Shown: positions 1 to 6,869, counted from the stretch's first letter. The stretch: DNA of 8,524 nucleotides from Alphaproteobacteria bacterium (GCA_005884465.1 VAZH01000020.1:1-8524); one strand, 5' to 3'. The notes: generated from the sequence alone by a model not told the origin. Numbers and translations are program-made.

Positions 1-117
1 ATCATGGACAACAAGGGCAAGACCGTAATCTCAGCCGGGACCGATCGCGGCCAGAAGGACCCCGAACTCGAGAAGATGGACTACCTCGTCGAGGGCGTCA
101 TCGGAGCGACTTCGTGA
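1..117 (+). CDS. BMP-family ABC transporter substrate-binding protein, C-terminal end (partial)
   Basis: Only the last 38 codons are present; the gene begins before the window. The frame reads without interruption to TGA at 115-117 and ends in a segment containing SAGTDRGQKDPELEKMDYLVEGVIGA. This resembles the end of BMP/PnrA-type periplasmic lipoproteins, which bind nucleosides, purines or related solutes and deliver them to an inner-membrane ABC transporter. The family call rests mainly on context: two BPD_transp_2 permeases and a BMP-type double ATPase follow directly. The stop codon overlaps the GTG start of the next gene by 4 bases, so translation is probably coupled. The solute cannot be read from this fragment; the downstream hydrolase suggests a ureido, biuret-like or nucleobase compound. 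Confidence 0.7.
   Translation: MMDNKGKTVISAGTDRGQKDPELEKMDYLVEGVIGATS
103..106 (+). promoter_or_regulatory. Shine-Dalgarno GGAG for the GTG start at 114
   Basis: GGAG lies 7 nt before the GTG at 114, inside the end of the upstream gene. This spacing supports the GTG start, whose codon overlaps the upstream TGA as GTGA (114-117). Confidence 0.6.
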
Positions 118-1223
118 CATCAGGCGTTGCGGATCCCGTCGAAGCAGCTGCGATTTCTCCGGCCGCCGATCCGGGATTTCTGCAGCGCTACGGCGGGCCC
201 ATCGAATACATCCTGATTCCGGGCGCGGCGCTGGTCGGCGCGCTCGCCGTATTCGGGACCTTCGTTGCGCTGTTCGGCAAAAGCCCGCTCGATTTGTATT
301 TCTACATGTACCAAGGCGCGTTCGGCACCTGGTTTTCCTGGCAGAACACCCTGACGCGCGCGGCGCCGCTGATCCTGACCGCGCTCTGCACGGCGCTACC
401 GGCACAACTCGGCATGGTGATCATCGGCGGCGAAGGCGCGCTCCTGATCGGCGCGCTGGCGGCGACCAGCACCGCATTGGTGATGCAGTCGGCACCGCCG
501 CTCATCGTGCAACTCGCCATGGTTTGCGCCGGCATGATCGGCGGCGGACTTTGGATCATGCTTGCGGGTGGGCTTCGGCAATACCGCGGCGTCAATGAAA
601 CGATTTCGAGCCTGCTCCTGGTCTATATCGCGCTTGCGATCCTCAACCATCTGGTCGAGGGCCTGATGCGCGACCCCGCCAGCCTTAACAAGCCGTCGAC
701 ACGCGAGATCGGCGCCCCCAACATGATCGGATCGATCCCAGGCACCGACGTGCATTGGGGACTGGTGTTCGGCATCGTCGCTGCGATCGCTTCCTACGTC
801 CTGATCTATCACACCGTGTTCGGCTTCGCCGCCCGCGTCGCCGGCGGCAATATTCGCGCCGCCAGGATCGTGGGCTTGAATGTCGGCAGACTGATTTTGA
901 CGATCTGTTTTCTGGCGGGCGCAGCGGCCGGTCTGGCGGGAATGGTCGAAGTCGCCGCCGTGCAAGGCCGCACCAACGCCAATCTCGCGGCAGGCTATGG
1001 TTTTACCGGCATCCTCGTCGCCTTCCTGGCGCGGCAAAATCCGCTTGCCGTTATTCCGGTTGCGATCCTTCTGGGCGGAATCAGCGCCAGCGGCGGGCTT
1101 TTGCAGCGCCGGCTCGGCCTGCCCGACGCGTCGGTGCTGGTGCTGCAGGGAATCATCTTCGTCTTCGTTCTGGCCAGCGATGCGCTTTATGGGCGAATTG
1201 GCTTCCTCAAGGGCAAAACCTGA
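114..1223 (+). CDS. ABC transporter permease, BPD_transp_2 family (nucleoside/BMP-type), first subunit
   Basis: A 369-residue integral inner-membrane protein, one half of the heterodimeric channel of a BMP-type importer. After a short polar N-terminus (about residues 1-30), hydrophobic segments repeat to the C-terminus. The segment MVIIGGEGALLIGA (residues 101-114) corresponds to the conserved N(I/L)GxEGxxLxGA stretch of this family, which includes YufP/NupP-type nucleoside permeases. The loop with GGNIRAARIVGLNV is the kind of cytoplasmic coupling segment that contacts the ATPase. The start is GTG at 114, preceded by GGAG and overlapping the upstream stop as GTGA. The second permease begins only 1 nt after the TGA at 1221-1223, so the pair is almost certainly co-transcribed. 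Length and architecture look intact. Substrate specificity cannot be read from the permease itself. Confidence 0.9.
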   Translation: MTSGVADPVEAAAISPAADPGFLQRYGGPIEYILIPGAALVGALAVFGTFVALFGKSPLDLYFYMYQGAFGTWFSWQNTLTRAAPLILTALCTALPAQLGMVIIGGEGALLIGALAATSTALVMQSAPPLIVQLAMVCAGMIGGGLWIMLAGGLRQYRGVNETISSLLLVYIALAILNHLVEGLMRDPASLNKPSTREIGAPNMIGSIPGTDVHWGLVFGIVAAIASYVLIYHTVFGFAARVAGGNIRAARIVGLNVGRLILTICFLAGAAAGLAGMVEVAAVQGRTNANLAAGYGFTGILVAFLARQNPLAVIPVAILLGGISASGGLLQRRLGLPDASVLVLQGIIFVFVLASDALYGRIGFLKGKT

Positions 1224-1224
1224 G

Positions 1225-2151
1225 ATGGCGGACGGAACGATCGGACTCTGGACGGTCCCGCTCGCGGTATTCGGCGGCGCCATCCGCGTCTCTACGCCGT
1301 TTCTGTTCGTCAGCTTGGGGGAATGCATCACCGAACGCAGCGGACGCATCAATCTCGGGCTCGAAGGTACGCTTGTGATGGGCGCGATGAGCGCCTACGG
1401 CATCTCCTATCTGAGCGGCTCGCCTTGGCTTGGCGTGCTCGCTGCCGGCGTCACCGGCGCGCTGCTCGGCGCGCTGCATGCCGGCATTTGCTCGCTGCCG
1501 CGCGTGAATGACATCGCCGTCGGCATCGCGCTGATGCTGTTCGGGACCGGACTTGCCTTCTATCTCGGAAAGCCGCTGATCGAACCGACGGCACCCCGGT
1601 TGCCCGCTATCGATTTCGGATCGTGGAGCGATGTCGCGCAGGTCCGCGCGGCGCTGCGGATCAATGTGCTGTTCCTGATCGGTATCGCACTCGCACCGGT
1701 TTTATACTGGGCATTTCGAACCACGCGCTGGGGCCTGTTGATCCGCACCGCCGGCGAGAGTTCGGACGCGGCGCGCGCCATGGGATATTCGGTGCTGGCA
1801 ATCCGCCTGCGTGCGACCATGGTCGGCGGCTTTCTCGCCGGCATCGGCGGTTCGTTCCTGTCGCTGTTCTATCCCGGCAGCTGGAATGAGGGGCTGTCCT
1901 CCGGACAGGGCATCACCGCGGTCGCGCTGGTGATCTTCGCACGATGGGATCCGATGTTGTGCCTGTGGGCATCGCTCGCGTTCGGCGGCGCGGCGGCACT
2001 CGGGCCGGCGCTGCAGTCAGTCGGCGTGACCTCGGGCTATCATCTGTTCAACGCCGCGCCCTACATCCTGACGCTGGCGATCATGATCATCACCTGCTCG
2101 CCGAAACGCACCCTGACCGGCGCGCCCGCCGAGCTTTCGATCACCCGATGA
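1225..2151 (+). CDS. ABC transporter permease, BPD_transp_2 family (nucleoside/BMP-type), second subunit
   Basis: A 308-residue integral membrane protein and partner of the permease upstream. The ATG at 1225 is chosen because it follows the preceding TGA by 1 nt; the frame is open further upstream, but that part lies inside the previous gene and reads as a shadow frame. [15 protein letters not shown] (residues 40-54) is the family's conserved NLGxEGxxLxGA segment and fits better here than in the first permease. Several hydrophobic helices follow, and a loop with [17 protein letters not shown] matches the coupling-loop region of these permeases. In related importers one permease is longer, with an extended N-terminus, and the other about 300 residues, as seen here. 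It ends 28 nt before the hydrolase gene. Confidence 0.9.
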   Translation: MADGTIGLWTVPLAVFGGAIRVSTPFLFVSLGECITERSGRINLGLEGTLVMGAMSAYGISYLSGSPWLGVLAAGVTGALLGALHAGICSLPRVNDIAVGIALMLFGTGLAFYLGKPLIEPTAPRLPAIDFGSWSDVAQVRAALRINVLFLIGIALAPVLYWAFRTTRWGLLIRTAGESSDAARAMGYSVLAIRLRATMVGGFLAGIGGSFLSLFYPGSWNEGLSSGQGITAVALVIFARWDPMLCLWASLAFGGAAALGPALQSVGVTSGYHLFNAAPYILTLAIMIITCSPKRTLTGAPAELSITR

Positions 2152-2179
2152 TGAGACGCGCATAAGCGAGACTAAAGCC

Positions 2180-2863
2180 ATGCCCGAGCGCTACATAAAA
2201 TCCGAGCCCTATGCGTGGCCCTACAACGGCGACCTGCGCCCCGAAAATACCGCGCTAATCATCATCGACATGCAGACCGACTTCTGCGGCGTCGGCGGCT
2301 ATGTCGATAAAATGGGATACGACCTGTCGCTGACACGCGCCCCGATCGAGCCGATCAAGCGGCTGCTCGCGGTGATGCGCGGCCAGGGCTTTCACATTAT
2401 CCATACCCGCGAGGGCCATCGCCCCGATCTCACCGATCTGCCGGCGAACAAGCAATGGCGGTCGCGGCAGATCGGCGCCGGAATCGGCGACCCCGGCCCC
2501 TGCGGCCGCGTGCTGGTCCGCGGCGAAGCCGGCTGGGAGATCATTCCCGACCTGGCGCCGCTGCCCGGCGAGCCAATCATCGACAAGCCCGGCAAGGGAT
2601 CGTTCTGTGCCACCGATCTGGAACTGATGCTGCGGCTGCGCGGCATCCAGAACATCGTTCTCACCGGCATCACCACCGATGTCTGCGTCCACACCACGAT
2701 GCGGGAGGCGAACGACCGCGGCTTCGAATGCGTGTTGATCGAAGACTGCTGCGCCGCCACCGACAAGAGCAATCACGACCACGCCCTGAAAATGATCAAG
2801 ATGCAGGGCGGCGTGTTCGGCGCGGTTGCGAACTCCGCTGCGCTGATCGGAGCGCTGTCGTGA
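2180..2863 (+). CDS. biuH: Isochorismatase-family cysteine hydrolase, probable biuret amidohydrolase
   Basis: A 227-residue cytoplasmic enzyme with the isochorismatase fold. The catalytic triad is visible: Asp30 in [11 protein letters not shown], Lys136 in [10 protein letters not shown] and Cys169 in [16 protein letters not shown], with the usual cis-peptide region just before the cysteine. Gln209 in KMQGGVFG matches a substrate-binding glutamine. As I recall it, biuret hydrolase of Rhizobium leguminosarum has Asp36, Lys142, Cys175 and Gln215; all four fit here with one constant offset of 6. The stretches YPWPYNG-like, [17 protein letters not shown] and [13 protein letters not shown] also agree with that protein from memory. 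The reaction would be biuret to allophanate plus ammonia. Alternatives in the family are ureidoacrylate hydrolase (RutB-like) and N-carbamoyl amidases. The gene lies between permease and ATPase genes and overlaps the ATPase start by 4 nt, so its substrate is probably the imported solute or its product. Confidence 0.85.
   Translation: MPERYIKSEPYAWPYNGDLRPENTALIIIDMQTDFCGVGGYVDKMGYDLSLTRAPIEPIKRLLAVMRGQGFHIIHTREGHRPDLTDLPANKQWRSRQIGAGIGDPGPCGRVLVRGEAGWEIIPDLAPLPGEPIIDKPGKGSFCATDLELMLRLRGIQNIVLTGITTDVCVHTTMREANDRGFECVLIEDCCAATDKSNHDHALKMIKMQGGVFGAVANSAALIGALS
2849..2852 (+). promoter_or_regulatory. Shine-Dalgarno GGAG for the GTG start at 2860
   Basis: GGAG sits 7 nt before the GTG at 2860, within the last codons of the hydrolase gene. 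It decides the start of the ATPase among several downstream ATG codons (2917, 2923), and the resulting GTGA overlap (2860-2863) implies translational coupling. Confidence 0.6.
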
Positions 2864-4392
2864 TTATCGGCGAAACGCCGTTGCCCGGCGGGGCGCTTGG
2901 TGTCGACGCCGTCGCCATGACCATGCGCTTCGGTGAATTCGTCGCACTGGATAATGTCCAGCTGAAAGTGCGGCCCGGCTCGTTCCATGCGTTGCTCGGC
3001 GAAAACGGCGCCGGCAAGAGCACGCTGGTTAAATGCATCATGGGATATTACCACCCGACCGAGGGCAATGTGCTGGTCGGCGGCCGCGAGCAGGCCATCG
3101 CCAATCCGAAGGACGCCCACGCGCTCGGCCTCGGCATGGTGTACCAGCATTTTACCTTGGTGCCGGCGATGACGGTGGCTGAGAACCTGGTATTGGCGCG
3201 CGACGACGTGCCGGCGGTGGTCGACTGGGCCAAGGAAAAAAAGCAACTGGCGGATTTTCTTGCGCGCATGCCGTTCAAGGTGCCGCTCGACGCAAAAGTT
3301 TCCGATATTTCCGCCGGCGAGCGGCAAAAATGCGAAATCCTCAAGCAGCTTTACCTGAAGCGGCGCTTTCTGATCCTGGACGAGCCGACATCGGTGTTAA
3401 CGCCTGGCGAAGCCGACGAAGTTTTGGGCATGCTGCGCGCCATGGTGGTCAACGGCGACCTGACGATTTTGATGATCACGCACAAATTCCGCGAGGTGAT
3501 GGCGTTTGCCGACGAGGTTACGATTCTTCGTCGCGGAAAGTTGGCGGGCCACGGCAGAGTTGCTGATCTCACGCCGGACAGCATGGCGCGGATGATGATC
3601 GGCGCCGAAGAACTGACCGTTCAGCCGGCTCGCGTAGGAAATGTAGGCCAGATGCGGCTTGAGTTGAACAAGCTGAACGCGCTCGACGATTCCGGCGCGG
3701 TCGCGGTCCACAACGTTTCGCTGGCCGTCCGCGGCGGCGAAATCGTCGGCATCGCAGGTGTCTCCGGCAACGGCCAACGGCAGTTGGTCGAGGTGCTCGC
3801 CGGCCAGCGCGAAGCCGAGAGCGGCGAAATCCGCGTCGCCGGCGACATCTATCGCGCCAGCCGCGAGGAAATGCGGCGGCACAGGATGTCGCTGTTGCCG
3901 GAAGAGCCGCTGAAGAACGCCTGTGTCGGCGGCATGAGCGTCGCCGACAATATCGCGTTCCGCGAATTCGACCACGCGCCATTCGCGAGCGGCGGCTGGT
4001 GGCTCAACCGCGCCGCATTCCGCGAGGATGCCGAGAGAAAGATCGCACGATACAGGATCAAGACCCGCACGCCCGATACGCCGATTTCGGCACTGTCCGG
4101 CGGCAATGTGCAGCGCGCCGTGCTGGCGCGCGAGCTCGGCGGCGATGTCGAAGTCCTGATCGCCGCCAATCCCTGCTTCGGGCTGGATTTCGCCGCGGTG
4201 GCGCAAATTCATGCCGAGATCATGGCCGCAAGAAACCGCGGCGCCGCGGTGCTGCTGGTGAGCGAGGATCTCGACGAGCTGCTCGAACTGTCGGATCGTC
4301 TGATGGTGATGTTTCACGGCCAGCTGGTCTATGAAGCGCGCGCCAGCGAAGCCGACCTCACGGAAATCGGCCGACACATGGCGGGCCACTAG
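2860..4392 (+). CDS. ABC transporter ATP-binding protein, double-domain BMP/sugar-type
   Basis: A 510-residue cytoplasmic ATPase made of two fused nucleotide-binding domains, powering the two permeases upstream. Domain 1 is complete: Walker [10 protein letters not shown] (residues 47-55), Q-loop Gln96 in MVYQHF, signature ISAGERQK (150-157), Walker B FLILDEP (170-176) and H-loop His208 in MITHKF. Domain 2 is the usual degenerate copy: a Walker A-like [10 protein letters not shown] from residue 300, an intact signature LSGGNVQRA (412-420), and a Walker B-like [12 protein letters not shown] (432-443) lacking the catalytic Asp-Glu pair. This asymmetry is normal for the family, so ATP hydrolysis probably occurs at only one of the two composite sites. 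GTG at 2860 gives a short N-terminal extension before the first beta strand ([18 protein letters not shown]). The stop codon merges with a hairpin at 4392-4422. Confidence 0.93.
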   Translation: MIIGETPLPGGALGVDAVAMTMRFGEFVALDNVQLKVRPGSFHALLGENGAGKSTLVKCIMGYYHPTEGNVLVGGREQAIANPKDAHALGLGMVYQHFTLVPAMTVAENLVLARDDVPAVVDWAKEKKQLADFLARMPFKVPLDAKVSDISAGERQKCEILKQLYLKRRFLILDEPTSVLTPGEADEVLGMLRAMVVNGDLTILMITHKFREVMAFADEVTILRRGKLAGHGRVADLTPDSMARMMIGAEELTVQPARVGNVGQMRLELNKLNALDDSGAVAVHNVSLAVRGGEIVGIAGVSGNGQRQLVEVLAGQREAESGEIRVAGDIYRASREEMRRHRMSLLPEEPLKNACVGGMSVADNIAFREFDHAPFASGGWWLNRAAFREDAERKIARYRIKTRTPDTPISALSGGNVQRAVLARELGGDVEVLIAANPCFGLDFAAVAQIHAEIMAARNRGAAVLLVSEDLDELLELSDRLMVMFHGQLVYEARASEADLTEIGRHMAGH

Positions 4393-4422
4393 GGTCTGAT
4401 CCAGCTTCGCTGAATTAGACCC
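4392..4422 (+). terminator. Hairpin at the ATPase stop codon, possible terminator
   Basis: Arms GGGTCT (4392-4397) and AGACCC (4417-4422) form the base. Three further pairs including one G-U, one mismatch, and an inner CAGC/GCTG stem with a TTC loop complete it. A pyrimidine-rich stretch with TTTT follows at 4430-4438, a few bases too far for a canonical rho-independent terminator. It begins on the last base of the TAG. It could equally be the left part of the repeat next to it. Confidence 0.45.
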
Positions 4423-4450
4423 GTCGCCGTCTTTTCTTGGGCGTGATCTC

Positions 4451-4540
4451 CGGGCAAACGCTTCGCGTTTGTCCCGAGGGAAAACCGGTTTCCACCCATC
4501 GGATCGAAGCCCGAGGGCATGCTTTTCGGGATCATGCCCT
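4451..4540. repeat. Hairpin-rich intergenic repeat element (Rhizobiales type, probable)
   Basis: This gap between the ATPase and deaminase genes contains two more hairpins and a palindrome. The first hairpin spans 4451-4476 (CGGGCAAACGC / GCGTTTGTCCCG, one bulged A, TTC loop). The palindrome AAACCGGTTT lies at 4482-4491. The second hairpin pairs AGGGCAT (4514-4520) with ATGCCCT (4534-4540). The core around AAAACCGGTTTCCACCC and the ATCATGCCC end resemble a dispersed intergenic repeat I remember from Bradyrhizobium and Nitrobacter genomes; that identification is from memory. I see no open frame that looks like a gene in 4393-4600. Confidence 0.55.
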
Positions 4541-4600
4541 GATCCGGATGCTTGCCTGTCGCATCTGCCTTCTGCATGATGGACCGGCCGAGGCCCGGCC

Positions 4601-5101
4601 ATGGACAGCATCTCGAATATGAGCCCATCCGAGCTCGACGAGCATTTTCTGCGCCGTTCGTTCGACGTCGCCCGCCGCGCCCTGGCCAACGGCAATCATC
4701 CGTTCGGCGCCATCCTCGTCGACCAAAATCGCAAGGTGCTGATCGAGACCGAAAACGGCTATATGCCGGCCCATGACGGCACCGCGCATGCTGAACGTCT
4801 GCTGGCGACGCAGGCCTGCACGACGCTTGACCCGGATGTCGTTAAAGGTGCCACGCTGTATTCCTCGGCCGAACCCTGCGCGATGTGCGCCGGCGCAATC
4901 TACTGGGCCGGCATCGGACGGCTGGTTTACGGCCTGAGCGAACATCGATTGCGCACCATCACGGGCAATCATCCGGAGAACCCGACGCTCGATCTGCCCT
5001 GCCGCGAGGTTTTCGCGAGCGGCCAGCGCGCGACCGAGGTGCTCGGACCATTGCTTGAGGACGAGGCGGAAGCGCTGCACGCCGGCGTCTGGAACAGGTA
5101 G
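4601..5101 (+). CDS. Cytidine-deaminase-fold zinc deaminase (guanine/nucleobase deaminase type)
   Basis: A 166-residue cytoplasmic zinc hydrolase of the CDA superfamily that would replace an exocyclic amino group with oxygen, releasing ammonia. Motifs: PFGAILVD (residues 34-41), the zinc/proton-shuttle motif HAE (His63, Glu65), and PCAMCAGAIYWAGI with zinc ligands Cys93 and Cys96. Length and the PCxMCxGAIYWxGI context suit small-molecule guanine/nucleoside deaminases better than TadA, although a TadA relative cannot be excluded by eye. Some members of this fold (Nitrosomonas NE0047) act on both guanine and the s-triazine ammeline. The ATG at 4601 is chosen for the longer N-terminal helix, with a weak GAGG-like sequence upstream; ATG 4619 is an alternative. 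It lies 208 nt after the ATPase gene, so it may have its own promoter, but its function fits the nitrogen-scavenging theme of the operon. Confidence 0.85.
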   Translation: MDSISNMSPSELDEHFLRRSFDVARRALANGNHPFGAILVDQNRKVLIETENGYMPAHDGTAHAERLLATQACTTLDPDVVKGATLYSSAEPCAMCAGAIYWAGIGRLVYGLSEHRLRTITGNHPENPTLDLPCREVFASGQRATEVLGPLLEDEAEALHAGVWNR

Positions 5102-5125
5102 CCGACAGTCCAGTCGACAACGAAA

Positions 5126-5155
5126 ATGGCGCCGCGGGGCTCATCGCGGCGCCAT
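5126..5155. terminator. Bidirectional rho-independent-type terminator between convergent genes
   Basis: A perfect 10-bp stem, ATGGCGCCGC (5126-5135) and GCGGCGCCAT (5146-5155), with a 10-nt loop. On the - strand it is followed by TTTTCG, and on the + strand by CGCTTCTT, so it can serve both the deaminase gene ending at 5101 and the channel gene ending at 5184. The - strand side has the better T-run. Confidence 0.7.
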
Positions 5156-5183
5156 CGCTTCTTACCTGGAGACGATCAGGCGG

Positions 5184-6305
5184 TTAGAACTTCACCGTGA
5201 TGCCGGAGTAGAGCGACGATTCGGTGCAGCTGTGGGTGCTTTGACCGGTTGTCGCGAGGGTGCAGACGCCCGGCATGGCATTGTGGTCGAGGCCGAACTT
5301 GTTTTGCCAGTAGCGATAGGCCACCCAGATGTCAACGAAGTGAGAATATTTTGCGCCCCACACAGCCTTGCTGGCATCGAACGTCAGGCGGATCGGTTCG
5401 CCGTTGAACTCGGTCTTGGAGGCGGTGCTGAAACGACCCGGGCCCGAAAGGAAGGGAAGACTGTTCGAGTCACCCTTCGGTCCATACCAGGCAGCGCGGC
5501 CGCTGATCGAGAAGAACTGGATGCTCTCGGGCAGGAAGCCCAGATCCATGTAGTAGTTGGTCTCGACCGCCCATGTCGCATTGAACTTGGTATTGCCGTC
5601 CGCGTTGCAGGTGACGCCGGGAATGTTAGGCCCGGGGAACAGACCGCATTGGGAGAAGGCGTTGTGATTCAAGAACTCCCAGTACACCAATGGAGCGACA
5701 TTGAAGTAGCCTTTATAAGGCAGGTCGAACTGGAACTGCAGACCGCCGACGACGTCGCGCTTGGCTGCACCAAAGAACCTGTTTTCGGTGTTGGCGTCCA
5801 TGCCGACTTCGAACGAAATGTTATGCAGCGGCCCGATGCTGAAGGCCTTGGTGTTGAAGATTTCGTTCCAGCCGAACGTGCTGCGGAACAGACCATAGAT
5901 TTCCGTTGCACCGGCGCAGTCCGCCGGGGCGCCGAAGATGGTACCGGCGTTGGTGCAAGGCGAGGCGGGATCGTTATGGCCCGACTTGAACATCGAGATG
6001 GTGAAGAAGTTCGTGCCGTACGCCCATGCGTCAAAATGGGTGAACGAATAGACCGACTTTGCGGTCTTGCCATTGACCGTGCCGTCCGGGTTGACCGTAA
6101 ACATGCCGGGCTGGGCGCCAGTGAAGATGTACGAATAGGTGACCCGGTCATCGATCACGAAGAAGAACGGCACGTCCGCGGCCGGTTTCGCGGCCTTGAC
6201 CGGCAAATCCCCGGCACTGGCGAAGCCAGTTGGTGCAAGCACGGCAAATGACAGCGCCGCTGCTGCAATTGCACCAACTGGCTTCGCCAGTGCCGGGGAT
6301 GACAT
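5184..6305 (-). CDS. Secreted outer-membrane beta-barrel, Tsx-like nucleoside channel (probable)
   Basis: A 373-residue protein on the - strand. Residues 1-31 form a signal peptide with Lys8, a hydrophobic core IAAAALSFAVLA and an ASA cleavage site before GD. The rest alternates in short aromatic-rich strands and ends in SGITVKF, with a terminal Phe typical of outer-membrane barrels. The stretches FTHFDAWAYGTNFF and WVAYRYWQNKFGLDHN resemble the Tsx nucleoside-channel family from memory, and adjacent nucleoside-type importers support that. A generic porin is the alternative. ATG at 6305 is preferred because GGGGG lies 8 nt upstream; a TTG at 6341 would add 12 residues. Six cysteines (117/130, 220/233, 348/360) form three close pairs, probably loop disulfides. 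The signal-peptide codons lie in a perfect inverted repeat described separately. Transcription converges on the deaminase gene. Confidence 0.8.
   Translation of the reverse strand: MSSPALAKPVGAIAAAALSFAVLAPTGFASAGDLPVKAAKPAADVPFFFVIDDRVTYSYIFTGAQPGMFTVNPDGTVNGKTAKSVYSFTHFDAWAYGTNFFTISMFKSGHNDPASPCTNAGTIFGAPADCAGATEIYGLFRSTFGWNEIFNTKAFSIGPLHNISFEVGMDANTENRFFGAAKRDVVGGLQFQFDLPYKGYFNVAPLVYWEFLNHNAFSQCGLFPGPNIPGVTCNADGNTKFNATWAVETNYYMDLGFLPESIQFFSISGRAAWYGPKGDSNSLPFLSGPGRFSTASKTEFNGEPIRLTFDASKAVWGAKYSHFVDIWVAYRYWQNKFGLDHNAMPGVCTLATTGQSTHSCTESSLYSGITVKF
6207..6300. repeat. Perfect 32-bp inverted repeat with 30-nt spacer inside the signal-peptide codons
   Basis: Bases 6207-6238 are the exact reverse complement of 6269-6300, with 30 nt (6239-6268) between them. 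Each arm also contains a smaller palindrome, ACTGGC-GAA-GCCAGT. On the - strand the repeat begins 2 nt after the ATG at 6303-6305, so in mRNA a 32-bp stem would follow the start codon. The arms encode SSPALAKPVGA at the N-terminus and APTGFASAGD at the cleavage site, and the spacer encodes the hydrophobic core. No target-site duplication is visible at the outer edges (GGCAA on the left, GACAT on the right). Confidence 0.95.
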
Positions 6306-6322
6306 TCTGAGTACCCCCAAAG

Positions 6323-6341
6323 TTGACGATCCGATGATCAA
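6323..6341. promoter_or_regulatory. Imperfect 19-nt palindrome upstream of the channel gene, candidate operator
   Basis: TTGACGATCCGATGATCAA is a 19-nt palindrome with two mismatched pairs and a single central base, ending in TTGA/TCAA arms. It lies 18-36 nt upstream of the ATG at 6305, just outside the GGGGG ribosome-binding site. A second short palindrome, TTGATCAA, lies at 6416-6423, and both share TGATCAAG. This shape fits a dimeric regulator site (TTGAT-type arms occur in FNR/FixK boxes, though the spacing here is not canonical). No clear promoter could be assigned. Confidence 0.3.
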
Positions 6342-6869
6342 GCCCCGTTGAACGAACCCTTGCGCCGTTCACTTGACGTGAAAAGCCTCAACTTTCCCCA
6401 TGGCTTGCTGCAAGTTTGATCAAGAATGGCCCCGCCGATCAGCGGGTTACGCGCAAACCGGCGTCGGTCGCTGCATTGCAGTGGCAAACTTGGGGCAACG
6501 ACAGACGGTAGAGTTATGCCTATTTTTATTGGCTTTTTGCGGTGACTTGGGGCTGCGCGAGCACGAGCGTGGCTCACGCAAATTGGAGTCCGCCGCGCTT
6601 TCACACCATCGAATGATGCTGCTCATATTCGTAGCAGGCGTGATTGCGCAGTTCCGATTTGTCTCGACCGTCACAATTTTGCAACAGACCATTCGCTGTC
6701 GCGGCGCCGGACATCGACCGCCGCGGAGGCAACCGCGCGAAAGGTCAGGGAATCATGCCGTCTGCTAAAGAGTTGGGCAAGCGCTGGCGCTTTTTCCCTA
6801 TTGAGATCGGAGATCGTCGTCCGCGACATTTCGCCCTCACGATCCGATATCGAACGCATTAGCGGCGAG
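6342..6869. other. Divergent intergenic region without a convincing gene
   Basis: About 530 bp between the channel gene (leftward) and the second transporter locus (rightward). Short open frames exist on both strands, but none has a credible ribosome-binding site or recognisable motifs. An AT-rich patch (TATTTTTATTGGCTTTTTG, about 6520-6538) could hold promoter elements for either direction. The last part, from 6801, is open in the frame that leads to MRKISVPVLGDLK and may contain the decayed 5' end of the following ATPase gene. I see no tRNA, transposase or CRISPR signal here. Confidence 0.5.

Noticed and set aside
396..1352. Long open frame on the - strand over the first permease
   Set aside because: It is a high-GC shadow of the permease gene; its protein is rich in charged residues, Gly and His, with no recognisable domain.
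2860..4392. Non-canonical ATPase signature (ISAGE) and degenerate second-domain Walker motifs
   Set aside because: This asymmetry is usual in the double-domain BMP/ribose-type ATPases and does not indicate decay.
4451..4540. Riboswitch or CRISPR-like array in the hairpin-rich gap
   Set aside because: The hairpins differ in sequence and spacing, no aptamer core is recognisable, and no direct repeat series is present.
3397..4695. 432-codon open frame on the - strand over the ATPase
   Set aside because: It lies opposite a fully motif-supported ATPase and shows no domain of its own.
5055..6251. 398-codon open frame on the + strand opposite the channel gene
   Set aside because: The - strand protein has a signal peptide, barrel-like strands and a terminal Phe; the + frame shows none and would start inside the deaminase gene.
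6207..6300. Inverted repeat as a miniature transposon (MITE)
   Set aside because: No target-site duplication at the outer edges, and the repeat encodes a well-formed signal peptide in frame; kept as a possibility only.
6400..6768. 122-codon + strand open frame in the divergent gap
   Set aside because: No plausible ribosome-binding site, no motif, and irregular composition; treated as non-coding.
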